Below the pieces are notes generated by a model, which had not been told where the DNA came from, ran no database searches, and worked only from the letters and a program-made list of their open reading frames with translations. Below are positions 1 to 9,453 of a stretch of 64,000 nucleotides of DNA, piece after piece. How positions within the stretch are numbered: the first letter of the stretch is position 1; each line of letters starts with the position of its first letter. Location: contig NZ_CAIUXT010000120.1 in NCBI RefSeq assembly GCF_903903185.1, positions 19,021 to 83,020 of the forward strand, read 5' to 3'. Origin of the DNA: an uncultured Rhodoblastus sp. (GTDB lineage: Bacteria > Pseudomonadota > Alphaproteobacteria > Rhizobiales > Beijerinckiaceae). The position numbers and the translations under genes were made by a program.

Positions 1-78
1 TTGATGCATAATCCCTTCCGGGATTGACGCCGACCGTTTCTCGACGGAAAAACTTCAGGCGAAGAGCAAAGGCGCAGA

Positions 79-1236
79 ATGGCTGACTATTATCCGCTCC
101 TGGCCAAAGCCGTTTCCGGCCTGAAGGCGTCGACGCCGGAGACGCGGCAGGCAATTTACGAACGCGCGCGCAAGGCGCTGCTGGGGCAATTGCGCTCGAT
201 GCAGCCGCCGGCGCCCGAAGGCGCCATCGAGCGCGAAGCCGAGGCGCTCGACGAGGCCATCGCGCGGCTGGAGCGCGCCTTTTTCGGCGCTCCAACCGCC
301 GACGTCGCCGAACCCGCGCGCGACGAAACCACTATTGCCGAACCTGCCGCCGCCGCATCCGCCGTTCAACAGGCCGAACCCGCCGCGCCGGTCGATGAGC
401 CGGAAGTTGTGACGCTTGCGCCGCGCGAAAACGCCCGTCCGGCGGCGCCCAAACCCGATCTCAAGGAGCGCGGCGGCTGGCGGCGGATCGCCATCGTCGC
501 CGGCGCGCTGGCTTCGGTGCTGGCCCTCGTCGGCTTCGCCGCATGGAAATTGCGCGACAATCCGGAGGAACTGGCGCGCCGGAGGCCCACTCCGGAGGCG
601 GCCGAACCGAATACCGGCGGCAAGATCGGCGAAAGAATCGGCGATGGACAAGCGTCGCGAAATCCGGCGGGAGCGCCAGGCGGGCCGGTCATTCCCGTGG
701 CCTCCCGCGCCGCTGTATTGGCCCAGGCCCCTGACGAACCCGGCGGCGTCAAGACCTACATCGGTTCGGTGGTCTGGCGCCGCGATTCGGCCAACCGTGG
801 CCCCAACCAGCAACTGGCCGGCGCGATCCGCGCCGATATCGAGATTCCGGAAGCGAAATTCAAAGCCTCGGTGGTGATGGAAAAGAATTACGACACGGCG
901 CTTTCCTTCAGCCACACCATCAATCTGCGCTTCGAGCCGGCGGCGGGGTCGCCGATCGGCGATGTCAACGCCATCAACATGCCGGAAATGCGTCGCGACG
1001 ACGCCGCCAAGGGATCGCCTTTGCTCGGCCTGCCCGTCCAGATCGCGCCGAATGTCTTTCTGGTGGGGCTTGCTTCGGCTTCCGAGACGCAAAATCTCGA
1101 CCTGCTGCGCGGTCCGAACTGGATAGACATTCCGATGAGCATCGCCAATAGCCGCGTCGCCAAATTGACCTTCGAGAAAGGTCCGGGCGGCGACAAACTC
1201 GTCGCCGACGTCCTCGCGGAATGGAAGGGCCCATGA
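79..1236 (+). CDS. conserved hypothetical single-pass membrane protein
   Basis: A 385-residue protein of unknown function. The N-terminal ~75 residues form a charged, helical segment. A Pro/Ala/Glu-rich linker follows, then one predicted transmembrane helix at about residues 137-156 (AIVAGALASVLALVGFAAW). The ~200-residue C-terminal part would lie outside the membrane. The ATG follows an AAAGG-like ribosome site. I recall similar N-termini in uncharacterised Rhizobiales proteins but know no assigned role. It is convergent with rpoH, so the two share no operon. The antisense ORF of similar length is a high-GC shadow. Confidence 0.75.
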   Translation: MADYYPLLAKAVSGLKASTPETRQAIYERARKALLGQLRSMQPPAPEGAIEREAEALDEAIARLERAFFGAPTADVAEPARDETTIAEPAAAASAVQQAEPAAPVDEPEVVTLAPRENARPAAPKPDLKERGGWRRIAIVAGALASVLALVGFAAWKLRDNPEELARRRPTPEAAEPNTGGKIGERIGDGQASRNPAGAPGGPVIPVASRAAVLAQAPDEPGGVKTYIGSVVWRRDSANRGPNQQLAGAIRADIEIPEAKFKASVVMEKNYDTALSFSHTINLRFEPAAGSPIGDVNAINMPEMRRDDAAKGSPLLGLPVQIAPNVFLVGLASASETQNLDLLRGPNWIDIPMSIANSRVAKLTFEKGPGGDKLVADVLAEWKGP

Positions 1237-1347
1237 AAAGGCCGTCGTAATGGGCAGACCCATGCTGTAGAAACAATTGCCTGGAGACTTCTGTTTTAAA
1301 AGGCTCCAGAGCAACCTCTACGAACTGGCGCGCTCCAATCTGAGGCT

Positions 1348-2268
1348 TTAAAGCCGCGCCTGCGCCTGCGCCGGCGCGGACAGCGGCAGGGGACGCGGCA
1401 AGGCTTCGATGCGGGAGACGCGCTCGCGCACCGCCTGCTGCACTTTCTCGAATGCGCGCACCTCGATCTGCCGCACCCTTTCGCGCGAAATGCCGAATTC
1501 GGTGGAGAGATCTTCGAGCGTGATCGGATCGTCGGCGAGCCGGCGGGCCTCGAAAATGCGCCTTTCGCGCTCGTTGAGCACGCCGAGCGCCTGAGAAAGC
1601 GCCTCGCGGCGCGTGTCGCTTTCCTCGGACTGAACCAGAAGGCTCTCCTGACTCGCGGAATCGTCGACGAGCCAATCCTGCCACTCGCCTTCGCCCTCTT
1701 CGCGCAGCGGCGCATTGAGCGAGGCGTCGCCGCTGAGGCGGCGGTTCATATCGACGACTTCCTTCTGCGACACGCCGAGCTTGGTGGCGATGGCGGCGAC
1801 GTGGTCGTGTTTCAGATCGCCGTCCTCCAGCGCCGAGATCTGGCTCTTGGCCCGGCGCAGGTTGAAGAACAGCTTTTTCTGATTGGCCGTGGTGCCCATT
1901 TTGACAAGGCTCCACGAACGCAGGATATATTCCTGAATCGAGGCGCGGATCCACCACATCGCATAGGTGGCGAGGCGAAAGCCCTTTTCTGGCTCGAACC
2001 GCTTGACCGCCTGCATCAGCCCGATGTTGCCCTCGGAAATCACTTCGCCGATCGGCAGGCCGTAGCCGCGATAGCCCATGGCGATCTTGGCGACGAGCCG
2101 AAGATGCGAGGTGACCAACCGATGCGCTGCGGCGCTGTCGGAATGTTCGCGCCAGCTTTTGGCCAGCATGTATTCTTCCTGCGGCTGAAGCATGGGAAAA
2201 CGGCGGATTTCATCGAGATAACGCGACAGGCCACTGTCGCCTGCAAGAATGGGTAGCGCGGCTGCCAT
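1348..2268 (-). CDS. rpoH: RNA polymerase sigma-32 factor (heat-shock sigma, RpoH)
   Basis: Alternative sigma factor directing RNA polymerase to heat-shock promoters. It has region 2 (GNIGLMQAVKRFEPEKGFRLATYAMWWIRASI) and a region 4 helix-turn-helix near the C-terminus (LSTEFGISRERVRQIEVRA). The Q-K-K-L-F-F-N-L-R segment is the RpoH box that separates sigma-32 from RpoD. I chose the ATG at 2268 rather than the longer ORF start because AGGAGGG lies 7 nt upstream. The resulting ~306 residues match the family's usual length. Alphaproteobacteria often carry two rpoH paralogues, and which one this is cannot be told from sequence alone. Confidence 0.95.
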   Translation of the reverse strand: MAAALPILAGDSGLSRYLDEIRRFPMLQPQEEYMLAKSWREHSDSAAAHRLVTSHLRLVAKIAMGYRGYGLPIGEVISEGNIGLMQAVKRFEPEKGFRLATYAMWWIRASIQEYILRSWSLVKMGTTANQKKLFFNLRRAKSQISALEDGDLKHDHVAAIATKLGVSQKEVVDMNRRLSGDASLNAPLREEGEGEWQDWLVDDSASQESLLVQSEESDTRREALSQALGVLNERERRIFEARRLADDPITLEDLSTEFGISRERVRQIEVRAFEKVQQAVRERVSRIEALPRPLPLSAPAQAQARL

Positions 2269-2521
2269 CAAACCCTCCTGGATCCGGACGCCCGGCACGG
2301 CGCGTCCGAGACGGTCGCAACACGCCGACCGTCGAACGGAACATATAGGGACCAGAAACCATGGCCGAAAGAGGGCGATGCCTTCAAATCCCGATTAAAA
2401 ATCGGTAACCCGGCGCGCAGGCGCCTGTTCCCTCTACGGGGGAAAATGCTTTTTGGTTCTGGCATTGAACCGTCATTATGCGCTAACACAACGGTCAATC
2501 CCGAAAAAACAGGGCGCATCG

Positions 2522-3721
2522 ATGCAAAACTCCCTTTTCGCTAATGTCGCGGAACTTCCCCGCGACCCGATCCTCGGCCTGACCGAGGCCTTTGTCGCCG
2601 ACAAGAATCCGGGCCGCGTCAATCTCGGCGTCGGCGTCTATCAGGACGAAAGCGGAAAGACGCCGCTGCTGGCTTGCGTCAGGCTGGCGGAGGAAAATCT
2701 GCTCGCCAAGGCCGCGCCCCACAGCTATGTCCCGATCGACGGTCTTGGGGGCTTCAATTCCGCCATCACCCGGATGGTCTTCGCCGATTCCGCCGATTTC
2801 GCCCATGTCGCCACGGCGCAGGCGCTCGGCGGCACCGGCGCGCTGAAACTGGGCGCCGAACTCTTGAAGGTGATCTCGCCCGGCGCAAAAATATGGATCA
2901 GCGATCCGAGTTGGGAAAACCATCGCGCCTTGTTCTCCGCCGCCGGTTTTGCGGTCGAGACCTATCCCTATTACGGAGCCGATGGCGAACTGGACTTTTC
3001 AGGGCTGATCGCGGCGCTCGAAAAAATTCCCGCCGGCGACGTCGTGCTGCTGCACGCCTGCTGTCATAATCCGACCGGCCTCGACCTGTCGCAGGAACAG
3101 TGGCGACGAATCGCCAAAATCGTGCGCAAGCGCGGCCTGACGCCCTTTCTCGACACCGCCTATCTGGGCTTTGCCAAAGGTCTCGACGCCGACGCCTTTT
3201 CGGTGCGGCTGTTTGCCGAAGACGGCCGGCCTGTGTTGGTCTCCTTCTCGTTTTCCAAGTCGATGTCGCTGTATGGCGAGCGCGTCGGGGCCCTAAGCGT
3301 GCTGACCGCCAGTTCGGCGGAGCGCGGACGCGTGCTGAGCCAACTCAAGCGCATCGCCCGCGTCACCTATTCCTCTCCCCCGAGCCACGGCGCGGCGGCG
3401 GCGGCGCTGGTGCTGGCCGATCCGGCCTTGAGAACGCAATGGGTGGACGAACTCGCCAGGATGCGCCTGCGTATCAAGGCGATGCGCACGGCGCTGGCGG
3501 CCAACCTGTCCGAGCGCCTGCCGAACCGCGATTTTTCCTATATCACGCGCCAGAACGGCATGTTCTCCTACTCGCGCCTGACCGCGCCGCAGGCCATCGC
3601 ACTGCGCGAAAAATATGCGGTCTATGCGCTCGACAGCGGCCGTATCTGCGTCGCGGCGCTGAACGGCAAGAACATCGATTTCGTCAGCGAATGCATAGCC
3701 AAAGTGATGACGGAAGTCTGA
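2522..3721 (+). CDS. aromatic-amino-acid/aspartate aminotransferase (class I, PLP)
   Basis: PLP-dependent fold-type I transaminase of the AspC/TyrB group, exchanging amino groups between aspartate or aromatic amino acids and 2-oxo acids in the cytosol. The start at 2522 (MQNSLFANV) gives 399 residues, the family norm. Visible family motifs are GVGVYQDESGKTPLL near the N-terminus, HACCHNPTG, and SFSFSKSMSLYGERVG, which carries the Schiff-base lysine. The ORF track extends 23 codons upstream without family similarity. The gene is divergent from rpoH across ~250 bp holding both promoters. AspC and TyrB cannot be separated by eye. Confidence 0.93.
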   Translation: MQNSLFANVAELPRDPILGLTEAFVADKNPGRVNLGVGVYQDESGKTPLLACVRLAEENLLAKAAPHSYVPIDGLGGFNSAITRMVFADSADFAHVATAQALGGTGALKLGAELLKVISPGAKIWISDPSWENHRALFSAAGFAVETYPYYGADGELDFSGLIAALEKIPAGDVVLLHACCHNPTGLDLSQEQWRRIAKIVRKRGLTPFLDTAYLGFAKGLDADAFSVRLFAEDGRPVLVSFSFSKSMSLYGERVGALSVLTASSAERGRVLSQLKRIARVTYSSPPSHGAAAAALVLADPALRTQWVDELARMRLRIKAMRTALAANLSERLPNRDFSYITRQNGMFSYSRLTAPQAIALREKYAVYALDSGRICVAALNGKNIDFVSECIAKVMTEV

Positions 3722-3850
3722 GGCGAGGCTCGGAAGTCTGGTTAACAACTTCGTCATGCCCGTGCTGGTTACGGGCGTCATGCAATCCACGCCGGGCCGC
3801 AGCCTCGGCGGAACCAAAAACAGCCTGAACCTCGCCACGAGAAGCCGCCG

Positions 3851-3876
3851 CGCCGCCGGTTAGCGTTCCGGCGGCG
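3851..3876. terminator. GC hairpin between convergent genes
   Basis: A perfect 9-bp stem (CGCCGCCGG / CCGGCGGCG) with an 8-nt loop lies between the convergent aminotransferase and response-regulator genes. There is no U-tract on either strand, so it may be a weak or Rho-assisted bidirectional terminator. Confidence 0.4.
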
Positions 3877-3928
3877 GCGCAATGGCGCAAGACGCGCGTG
3901 CGGGAATCGAGACGTTCCGGCAAGCCGG

Positions 3929-4585
3929 CTAAATCAACCCGTCGCGCTTCGCGGCCGCAGCGGCCTGCATGCGGTTCACGACATTGAAAGCCCTGAAAAT
4001 GGCGGTGACATGGACTTTGACGGTTTTGTCCGAAAGTCCGAGCGCCCGCCCGATTTCCTTGTTCGACTGCCCGGCGCTTAGCAGTTGCAACACCTCCTTC
4101 TGCCGCTCTGTCAGGCTCACAGCGATCTCAGGCCCGCCGTGGTCGTCCCCCGTGGCCAACGGCTCCGGCGTTTCATTCGCCAGCAAAGTCGGAACGTAGA
4201 CGTTGCCCGCGAGCACGAATTGCAGCGCCGCGAGAAGGGTCTTCGGGGGCGCCGATTTGGGAATATAGCCGACGGCGCCCGCGGCCAGGGCTTTGCGCAC
4301 GTCGCGAGGGTCCTCCGATGACGACAGAATGATCACCGGGAGTTCCGGTCGCCGCCGCCCGAATTCGCCGATCGCCGCCCATCCGTCGCCGCCGGGCATC
4401 GCCAGATCGAGAAGCACCGCATCGAGATCGGCATGAGCCTCGGCGAGCGCGAGGCCCCTCGCGCTATCCTCGGCCAGTAGCGCGGTCGTGTTTGATCCCG
4501 CCTGCCGCAGCAAAGCCGCAAGGCCCTCGCGCACGACCGGATGATCGTCGACAATCAGCAGTTTCATTTGCGGATTGTGGATCAT
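3929..4585 (-). CDS. response regulator, REC-LuxR (NarL/FixJ) type
   Basis: A 218-residue two-component output protein. The N-terminal receiver has the acidic pair in LLIVDDHP, the phospho-acceptor Asp in DAVLLDLAMPG and the conserved Lys in GYIPKSAPP. The C-terminal LuxR helix-turn-helix (LTERQKEVLQLLSAGQSNKEIG) binds DNA. An internal ATG at 4567 (MKLLIVDDHP) could be the true start; neither site has a strong Shine-Dalgarno. No kinase gene is directly adjacent, but the hybrid kinase at 5731 lies 1.2 kb away. It resembles the second regulator at 16410 and belongs to the AgmR/ExaE-like group by motif layout. Confidence 0.92.
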   Translation of the reverse strand: MIHNPQMKLLIVDDHPVVREGLAALLRQAGSNTTALLAEDSARGLALAEAHADLDAVLLDLAMPGGDGWAAIGEFGRRRPELPVIILSSSEDPRDVRKALAAGAVGYIPKSAPPKTLLAALQFVLAGNVYVPTLLANETPEPLATGDDHGGPEIAVSLTERQKEVLQLLSAGQSNKEIGRALGLSDKTVKVHVTAIFRAFNVVNRMQAAAAAKRDGLI

Positions 4586-4842
4586 TGCCTGTTGTTCGGC
4601 AAGCGAACCGGAGGTCTTAAGACCAGTCTTAGCCGCTCAGTCCAATTTACATAGCGGCATCATACGCAGAAAGTGGAAGGATGACGGTCAAGTACAAAGC
4701 ATACCAAGCTATGTCAAATTTATCGTGGACGATTGGTCGCGTCGAGCACAACAGGAATGGCGCGTGAATTGCGGACTATTGTTGCTCGTTGCCAAACAGA
4801 ATATTACTTAGGTCATTTTCCATTTAAAACCAGGAGGATAAC

Positions 4843-5559
4843 ATGACAAGAGTGCATCTGGCAGTGGCGTTTGCGGCGCTTGTCGCAGGTTCCGAAGCGG
4901 CCTCGGCAGCTGTGATCGATAACATTAACGGCAATTTCCTGCCGCCCTTCAATGTGTTTGGGCCGCCTATCGAAAACATCGGTTGGACCTATACGCCGTC
5001 TTTTTCCTATAATCTGGATGGCGTTTTTTCGTATTTCAAGGCCGTCCCGAACGCCACCGCCGGCGCGCGAACAGTCACAGTCGTCATCGAAAATACCCCG
5101 GGCGGTTCCCCCATCGCCAGCGGAACTTTCACTGTCGGAAACGGCGGTGGCGCTCAAGGGGCGACCTTTTCACCCATTACACTTACTGCGGGTCAAACCT
5201 ACTTCGTGGGCTTCGAGAATGTCGGCGATGGAACAGGCTCCAATACGAGCGGCGGTTTGGGCATCAACATTGTAGATTGGTATTCAGGTGTAAATGGTCA
5301 GCCTCTTAACCAGCAACCTGCCGGCACGGTCAACCTGAATGGTTGGTACTACGGTACGGCTTCGGGTAATGATTTCTCGAATTTCGTATCGCAAACGCCG
5401 TTTGCCGCGCCGATACTCAACTTCTATGGGACGCCAATCAGCACGGGCGCCGTCCCCGAACCGTCCACTTGGGCAATGATGCTGCTCGGCTTCGCCGGCC
5501 TTGGCCTGGCCGGCTATCGTCGGCAAAGAAAGACCGATGCGGTTGCCGATGCGGCCTGA
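4843..5559 (+). CDS. PEP-CTERM (PEPxxWA) sorted exported protein
   Basis: A 238-residue exported protein. A signal peptide (to about residue 23, ending SAA) leads into a Gly/Asn/Thr-rich extracellular beta region. The C-terminus has the tripartite sorting signal: VPEPSTWAMML, a hydrophobic helix, and a YRRQRK basic tail. Such signals are cut by exosortase, often in bacteria making exopolysaccharide. AGGAGG lies just before the ATG. A strong intrinsic terminator follows, so it is probably monocistronic. No exosortase gene is visible in the window. Its specific role is unknown, but surface or biofilm matrix is likely from the sorting signal. Confidence 0.88.
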   Translation: MTRVHLAVAFAALVAGSEAASAAVIDNINGNFLPPFNVFGPPIENIGWTYTPSFSYNLDGVFSYFKAVPNATAGARTVTVVIENTPGGSPIASGTFTVGNGGGAQGATFSPITLTAGQTYFVGFENVGDGTGSNTSGGLGINIVDWYSGVNGQPLNQQPAGTVNLNGWYYGTASGNDFSNFVSQTPFAAPILNFYGTPISTGAVPEPSTWAMMLLGFAGLGLAGYRRQRKTDAVADAA

Positions 5560-5586
5560 TCCGCGAGCGCCGCTATAAATTGCAAG

Positions 5587-5616
5587 AGACCGCCGCGAGG
5601 CGGTCTTTTCGTTTTT
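5587..5616 (+). terminator. rho-independent terminator
   Basis: An 8-bp perfect stem AGACCGCC-GCGA-GGCGGTCT is followed by TTTCGTTTTT, 28 bp after the PEP-CTERM stop codon. This is textbook intrinsic terminator structure. Confidence 0.9.
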
Positions 5617-5730
5617 AAGGCCGCTTGTCGCCAGAAGCGAGTTTGAACTGTTCTCCAAGCGGTTGCTGCCTTAATGATGACCGAGGGCCCTACAATCCTG
5701 ACGGTGGTTTTGCAAGGCAGGGAGTTGCGC

Positions 5731-7521
5731 ATGCCTCGCGAGGTTGTCAGCGACCGGATTCGCGCAGAGCAGATCCGAATGCTCTATGGAACCGGGCGGG
5801 TGGGCGTCATCGCCGCCGCCGTTTCGGCCTTTCTGCTTGCCGGGGCATTGCAATTCATTGGCAGTTCGTCGTCGCTCGGAACCCGGTTGTGGTTGGCCTA
5901 CGTCGTTGTCGTCGTGACCGGCCATCTCGCGCTGTGCCGACGGTTTTGGCGCGCGGCGCCCGCCGACGCCGCCTGGCGCCCATGGGCTTTGGGGTTCGTC
6001 GCGTTCAGCGGCGCCGAGGGAGCGATGTGGGCCCTCGCCTCGGCGGCGCTGACCACGCCCGGGCAGGTCGATCAGCAGCTGCTCGTGTTGGTGGTTGCCG
6101 GCTCGGTCGCCGCTGGCGCCCTGGCGGTGTTCGGCACTTACCTTCCCGCCTTCTACGCCCTGCTGTTTCCCTTCGCCGTTCCTTATGCAATCGCTGCGGC
6201 GGCCGGGGGCAGGCCGTTTGACCATTCGCTTGCAATATTGTTCCCCATCTACATCGTCGCCTTCGCGGTCCTGGGGCGGAAAATCAGCGCAAATCTCGTT
6301 GAAACGCTGCGCCTGCGCTTCGAGAACGAGGATCTGGCCCGCGAGTTGCGCATTCAGAAAGAGGCCGCCGAACAGGCCAATATCGCCAAATCAAGCTTTC
6401 TCGCTGCGGCAAGCCATGATCTTCGCCAGCCCGTCCATGCGCTGAGCCTGCTGGTCGGCGCGTTGCAGGGGCACGCGATGAGCGACGAGATGCGGGGTCT
6501 CGTCGAGCACATCGGCGGTTCGGTCGCCGCCATGGACGGCCTCTTCAATTCGCTGCTCGACATTTCCAGGCTCGACGCTGGCGTCGTGAAGACCAGCATC
6601 GAGGAGTTTGCGATCCAGCCGCTGCTCGCGCGAGTCTGCCGAGACTACGGCGACGAGGCCGAGACCAGGGGCCTGGGTCTGGTTTTGCTCCCGTGTTCCG
6701 CCATCGTGCGCAGCGACCCGGTGCTGATCGAGCGAATCCTGCGCAATCTCGTCGCCAACGCGCTGCGCTACACGGAGAGCGGGCGCGTCGTCGTCGGGTG
6801 TCGCCGACGCAACGGGCTTCGGATCGAGGTTTGGGATACCGGGCGCGGCATCCCGCCGGACCAGCAGCAGCAGATCTTTCGCGAGTTCTACCAGTTGGCC
6901 AATAGCGAGCGCGACCGTGCGAAAGGCCTCGGATTGGGGCTGGCGATTGTCGACCGGCTTGCGAAACTGCTCGATTGCCGCCTCTCGCTAAAATCGGCGC
7001 CCGGCAAAGGCTCGGTGTTCCGGATCGTCGTCCCGCTCGCCCACAATCAGGTTCTCAACGCCGCCCTTGCGCCCGAAGCGCCATTGAACGCCATGCCCCG
7101 CGGGCTGATCCTGGTCATCGACGATGACGCCGCCATTCAAGGGGCCATGGCAAGTCTGCTGTCGAGTTGGGGACACGAGGTCGTGGCGGCCGGTTCCCTT
7201 GCCGAAATGCTCGAGCGCGTCGAGACATCGCTGCGGCGCCCCGACCTCCTGCTTTGCGATTACCGGCTGCGCGATGGCGAGAACGGCATCGACGTCATCC
7301 GACGCTTGCAGTCCGAGTATAACGAAGCCCTGCCCGCGGTGCTGATTACCGGCGATACGGCCCCCGACCGGCTCAGAGAAGCAAGGGAAAGCGGCCTGAT
7401 CCTGCTTCACAAGCCGGTCACCAACATCAAACTCAGGGCGACGGTCGGAAATCTGATTCGGGCCAACATCGGCGATAGGCTAAAGGATGCGGAGATATCC
7501 GGGAGCGAGCAGCTTTCTTAA
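5731..7521 (+). CDS. hybrid sensor histidine kinase / response regulator
   Basis: A 596-residue membrane kinase. The N-terminal ~180 residues hold about six hydrophobic helices. A coiled segment leads to the HisKA H-box ASHDLRQPVHAL with His ~229, then HATPase_c (GRGIPPDQQQQIF and GLGLGLAIVDRL boxes). The C-terminal receiver has ILVIDDD, the phospho-acceptor Asp ~510 in LLLCDYRL and the Lys in LLHKPV. I chose the ATG at 5731 because AGGGAG precedes it by 6 nt, whereas the upstream ATG has no good site. The DLRQP-type H-box is typical of NahK/ErcS'-like hybrid kinases. It may signal to the LuxR-type regulators at 3929 or 16410, but this is inference. Confidence 0.92.
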   Translation: MPREVVSDRIRAEQIRMLYGTGRVGVIAAAVSAFLLAGALQFIGSSSSLGTRLWLAYVVVVVTGHLALCRRFWRAAPADAAWRPWALGFVAFSGAEGAMWALASAALTTPGQVDQQLLVLVVAGSVAAGALAVFGTYLPAFYALLFPFAVPYAIAAAAGGRPFDHSLAILFPIYIVAFAVLGRKISANLVETLRLRFENEDLARELRIQKEAAEQANIAKSSFLAAASHDLRQPVHALSLLVGALQGHAMSDEMRGLVEHIGGSVAAMDGLFNSLLDISRLDAGVVKTSIEEFAIQPLLARVCRDYGDEAETRGLGLVLLPCSAIVRSDPVLIERILRNLVANALRYTESGRVVVGCRRRNGLRIEVWDTGRGIPPDQQQQIFREFYQLANSERDRAKGLGLGLAIVDRLAKLLDCRLSLKSAPGKGSVFRIVVPLAHNQVLNAALAPEAPLNAMPRGLILVIDDDAAIQGAMASLLSSWGHEVVAAGSLAEMLERVETSLRRPDLLLCDYRLRDGENGIDVIRRLQSEYNEALPAVLITGDTAPDRLREARESGLILLHKPVTNIKLRATVGNLIRANIGDRLKDAEISGSEQLS

Positions 7522-7669
7522 AGCGATCCGGCAGCCATCCGTCTCCTTGCATTTTCCCGGCGGCAGGACCGTCTTTGCTGCCCGTTGCGCGGTGAACGCG
7601 GCATAGCCGGCGAGGCTCGCGAAGGACGGCGACGACCGCCGCAAGCGCCAGCCGCGCGCGCCGCCCGCC

Positions 7670-9292
7670 TCATTCAACCACCACTTCCCGGTCCGCCGGC
7701 CATTTCAGGCGATAGGCGAGGCGCAGTTCTTTGGCGGCGTTTGGCGCGAGGTCGAAACGCCAGCGCAACAGGCCCTGCTTGCCTTCCGGGGACTTTTCGT
7801 CGGGCGGCGTGGTCTGTCCCAGAATCTCGATGGCGATGGCGCTGTTTTCCGAAAAAGGCGTCTGGTCGGTGACCACCGCGTGGATCGGGAAATCGTGCAG
7901 GTTGCGCACGACCGTGCCGACCTCGCGGGTTTCGGTGCGGGTCTGGCCAAACAACGACGGCTCGTTTTCCTTGCGCGACACGGGGGCGCGCACAACGCTC
8001 ACGCGGTCGTCGGCGCCAAAGCCCAGATCGAGCGCCGCGCCCGGCGCCGCAAAAGCCAGCCGGCTCTGGCCGACCAGCGCGCCGTCGCGGAAAATCGAGA
8101 CTTGCCCCGGCAGCAGCGGCGCCTCTTCGCCATTGACGAAATGAGCGGAAAGGAAAGCGCGCGGATCGAGCGCCGGAGAAATCCGCCAGCTAAGGGCGGC
8201 TTCCGGCTGCTGCATCGTCAGGCCGATGTTTTTGGTCGTCCCATCCGAGGCGAGGCTCACTTTTCCCGGCGCGCGGAATTTCGACTGCCAGGTTCCGGCC
8301 TCGATCCGGCTTGGTCGATCTTCGGCGCGCATCGGCGCCGGCGCCGGCGCGGCGGCGAGCGTCGAGGCGGCCTTGGCCTGCGGCGCGGCGCCGACGGGAA
8401 AGGCGACCGGCGGCTGGACAAAATCAACGATCCGGGGCGTCACCTGCGGCGCCTCGGTTCCCCCGGTGGCGGGGAAGGCGGCGAGGACCAGCGACACATT
8501 ACTCCAGTCTTCGCCGGTTGTTTGCGAGATCAGCGCGCGGCGGCTCAGCTCCAGATGGGGCTTGCCGTCTTTTCCGCCGCTGTCGAGCCGCGCGTCATAG
8601 GCCGGGGTCCAGCGCGCGCCGGGGACGCGGTAGTTGAGAACCAGCCGGAATTTTCCAGCCGCCGGGGCCTCGACTTCGACCGCGACATCCCGCGCCGGCC
8701 CGGCAAAGGACGGGGTCGGGCGGGCCGTCTCCAGCGCCTTGATGCGGGCGTCGATCTCGGCGACGGCGGCGCGTGCGGCGCGCAAGTCGAGCCCGATCTT
8801 TTCGAGCGCCACGCCGATGACCTCCCAGACCTGCGGCCAATCCTCCGGCTTCAGCGCCTTGCCGTCGGCGCCGAGCTTTTCCGGGTTGGCGTGAGAAAAG
8901 CGTTTCATCATCGCCTGTTTGCCGTCGAGCGCGTCGATCTTGACCTGGGCTTCGTCGCGCTCCACCCGGAGTTTCTTGAGTTGCATCTCCAGCGCGCTGT
9001 CGCTGACCGGCGCCGGAGCCTTTCTCGCATCCACCGCGCCAAGCAGGATTTTCTGGTCGCCTTCGCCGCTGACGCGCAGCGAGCCGGGATCGATTCCACC
9101 GGGCAAGGCGTGAAACACCAGCCGGCTCGTCCCGGCGGGCAGATCGACGTCGGCTGAGCGCGTCACCAAGGCCGCATCGGGATAGAGCGTCACCGTGTCG
9201 ATGCGCGAGGCGGCGTCGATGTCGGCGGCGCGCGCCGGAGCGGCAGCGCACAGGGCCAGAATCGAAAGGGCGGCGGCTTCTCTTTTACGCAT
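7670..9292 (-). CDS. mucoidy inhibitor MuiA family protein (DUF4140/DUF4139)
   Basis: A 540-residue exported protein. A signal peptide ends around APARAAD. An N-terminal DUF4140-like beta domain follows (VTLYPDAALVTRSADVDLPAGTSRLVF), then a coiled coil with KKLRVERDEAQVKIDAL, and a C-terminal DUF4139-like domain (YRVPGARWTPAYDARL, and the TETREVGTVVRNLHDFPI region). The architecture matches the MuiA/TIGR02231 family, whose biochemical function is unclear. It is divergent from the EamA permease, sharing a short upstream region. The long plus-strand ORF across it is a codon-bias shadow. Confidence 0.88.
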   Translation of the reverse strand: MRKREAAALSILALCAAAPARAADIDAASRIDTVTLYPDAALVTRSADVDLPAGTSRLVFHALPGGIDPGSLRVSGEGDQKILLGAVDARKAPAPVSDSALEMQLKKLRVERDEAQVKIDALDGKQAMMKRFSHANPEKLGADGKALKPEDWPQVWEVIGVALEKIGLDLRAARAAVAEIDARIKALETARPTPSFAGPARDVAVEVEAPAAGKFRLVLNYRVPGARWTPAYDARLDSGGKDGKPHLELSRRALISQTTGEDWSNVSLVLAAFPATGGTEAPQVTPRIVDFVQPPVAFPVGAAPQAKAASTLAAAPAPAPMRAEDRPSRIEAGTWQSKFRAPGKVSLASDGTTKNIGLTMQQPEAALSWRISPALDPRAFLSAHFVNGEEAPLLPGQVSIFRDGALVGQSRLAFAAPGAALDLGFGADDRVSVVRAPVSRKENEPSLFGQTRTETREVGTVVRNLHDFPIHAVVTDQTPFSENSAIAIEILGQTTPPDEKSPEGKQGLLRWRFDLAPNAAKELRLAYRLKWPADREVVVE

Positions 9293-9453
9293 GTTTTTGT
9301 TCCGGGCTTTGGCGAAGGCGGATCATTCGCCGCCATTTGCGATTTTTTTTCGACGCAAAAGCGCCGTTACCGATTTGCAAGGCGCTTTTGCTGGACGGGG
9401 GCGGCAATCGCCGACATGGTCGGCGCGACCGCTGCACTCGAAAAGGCGCCCGC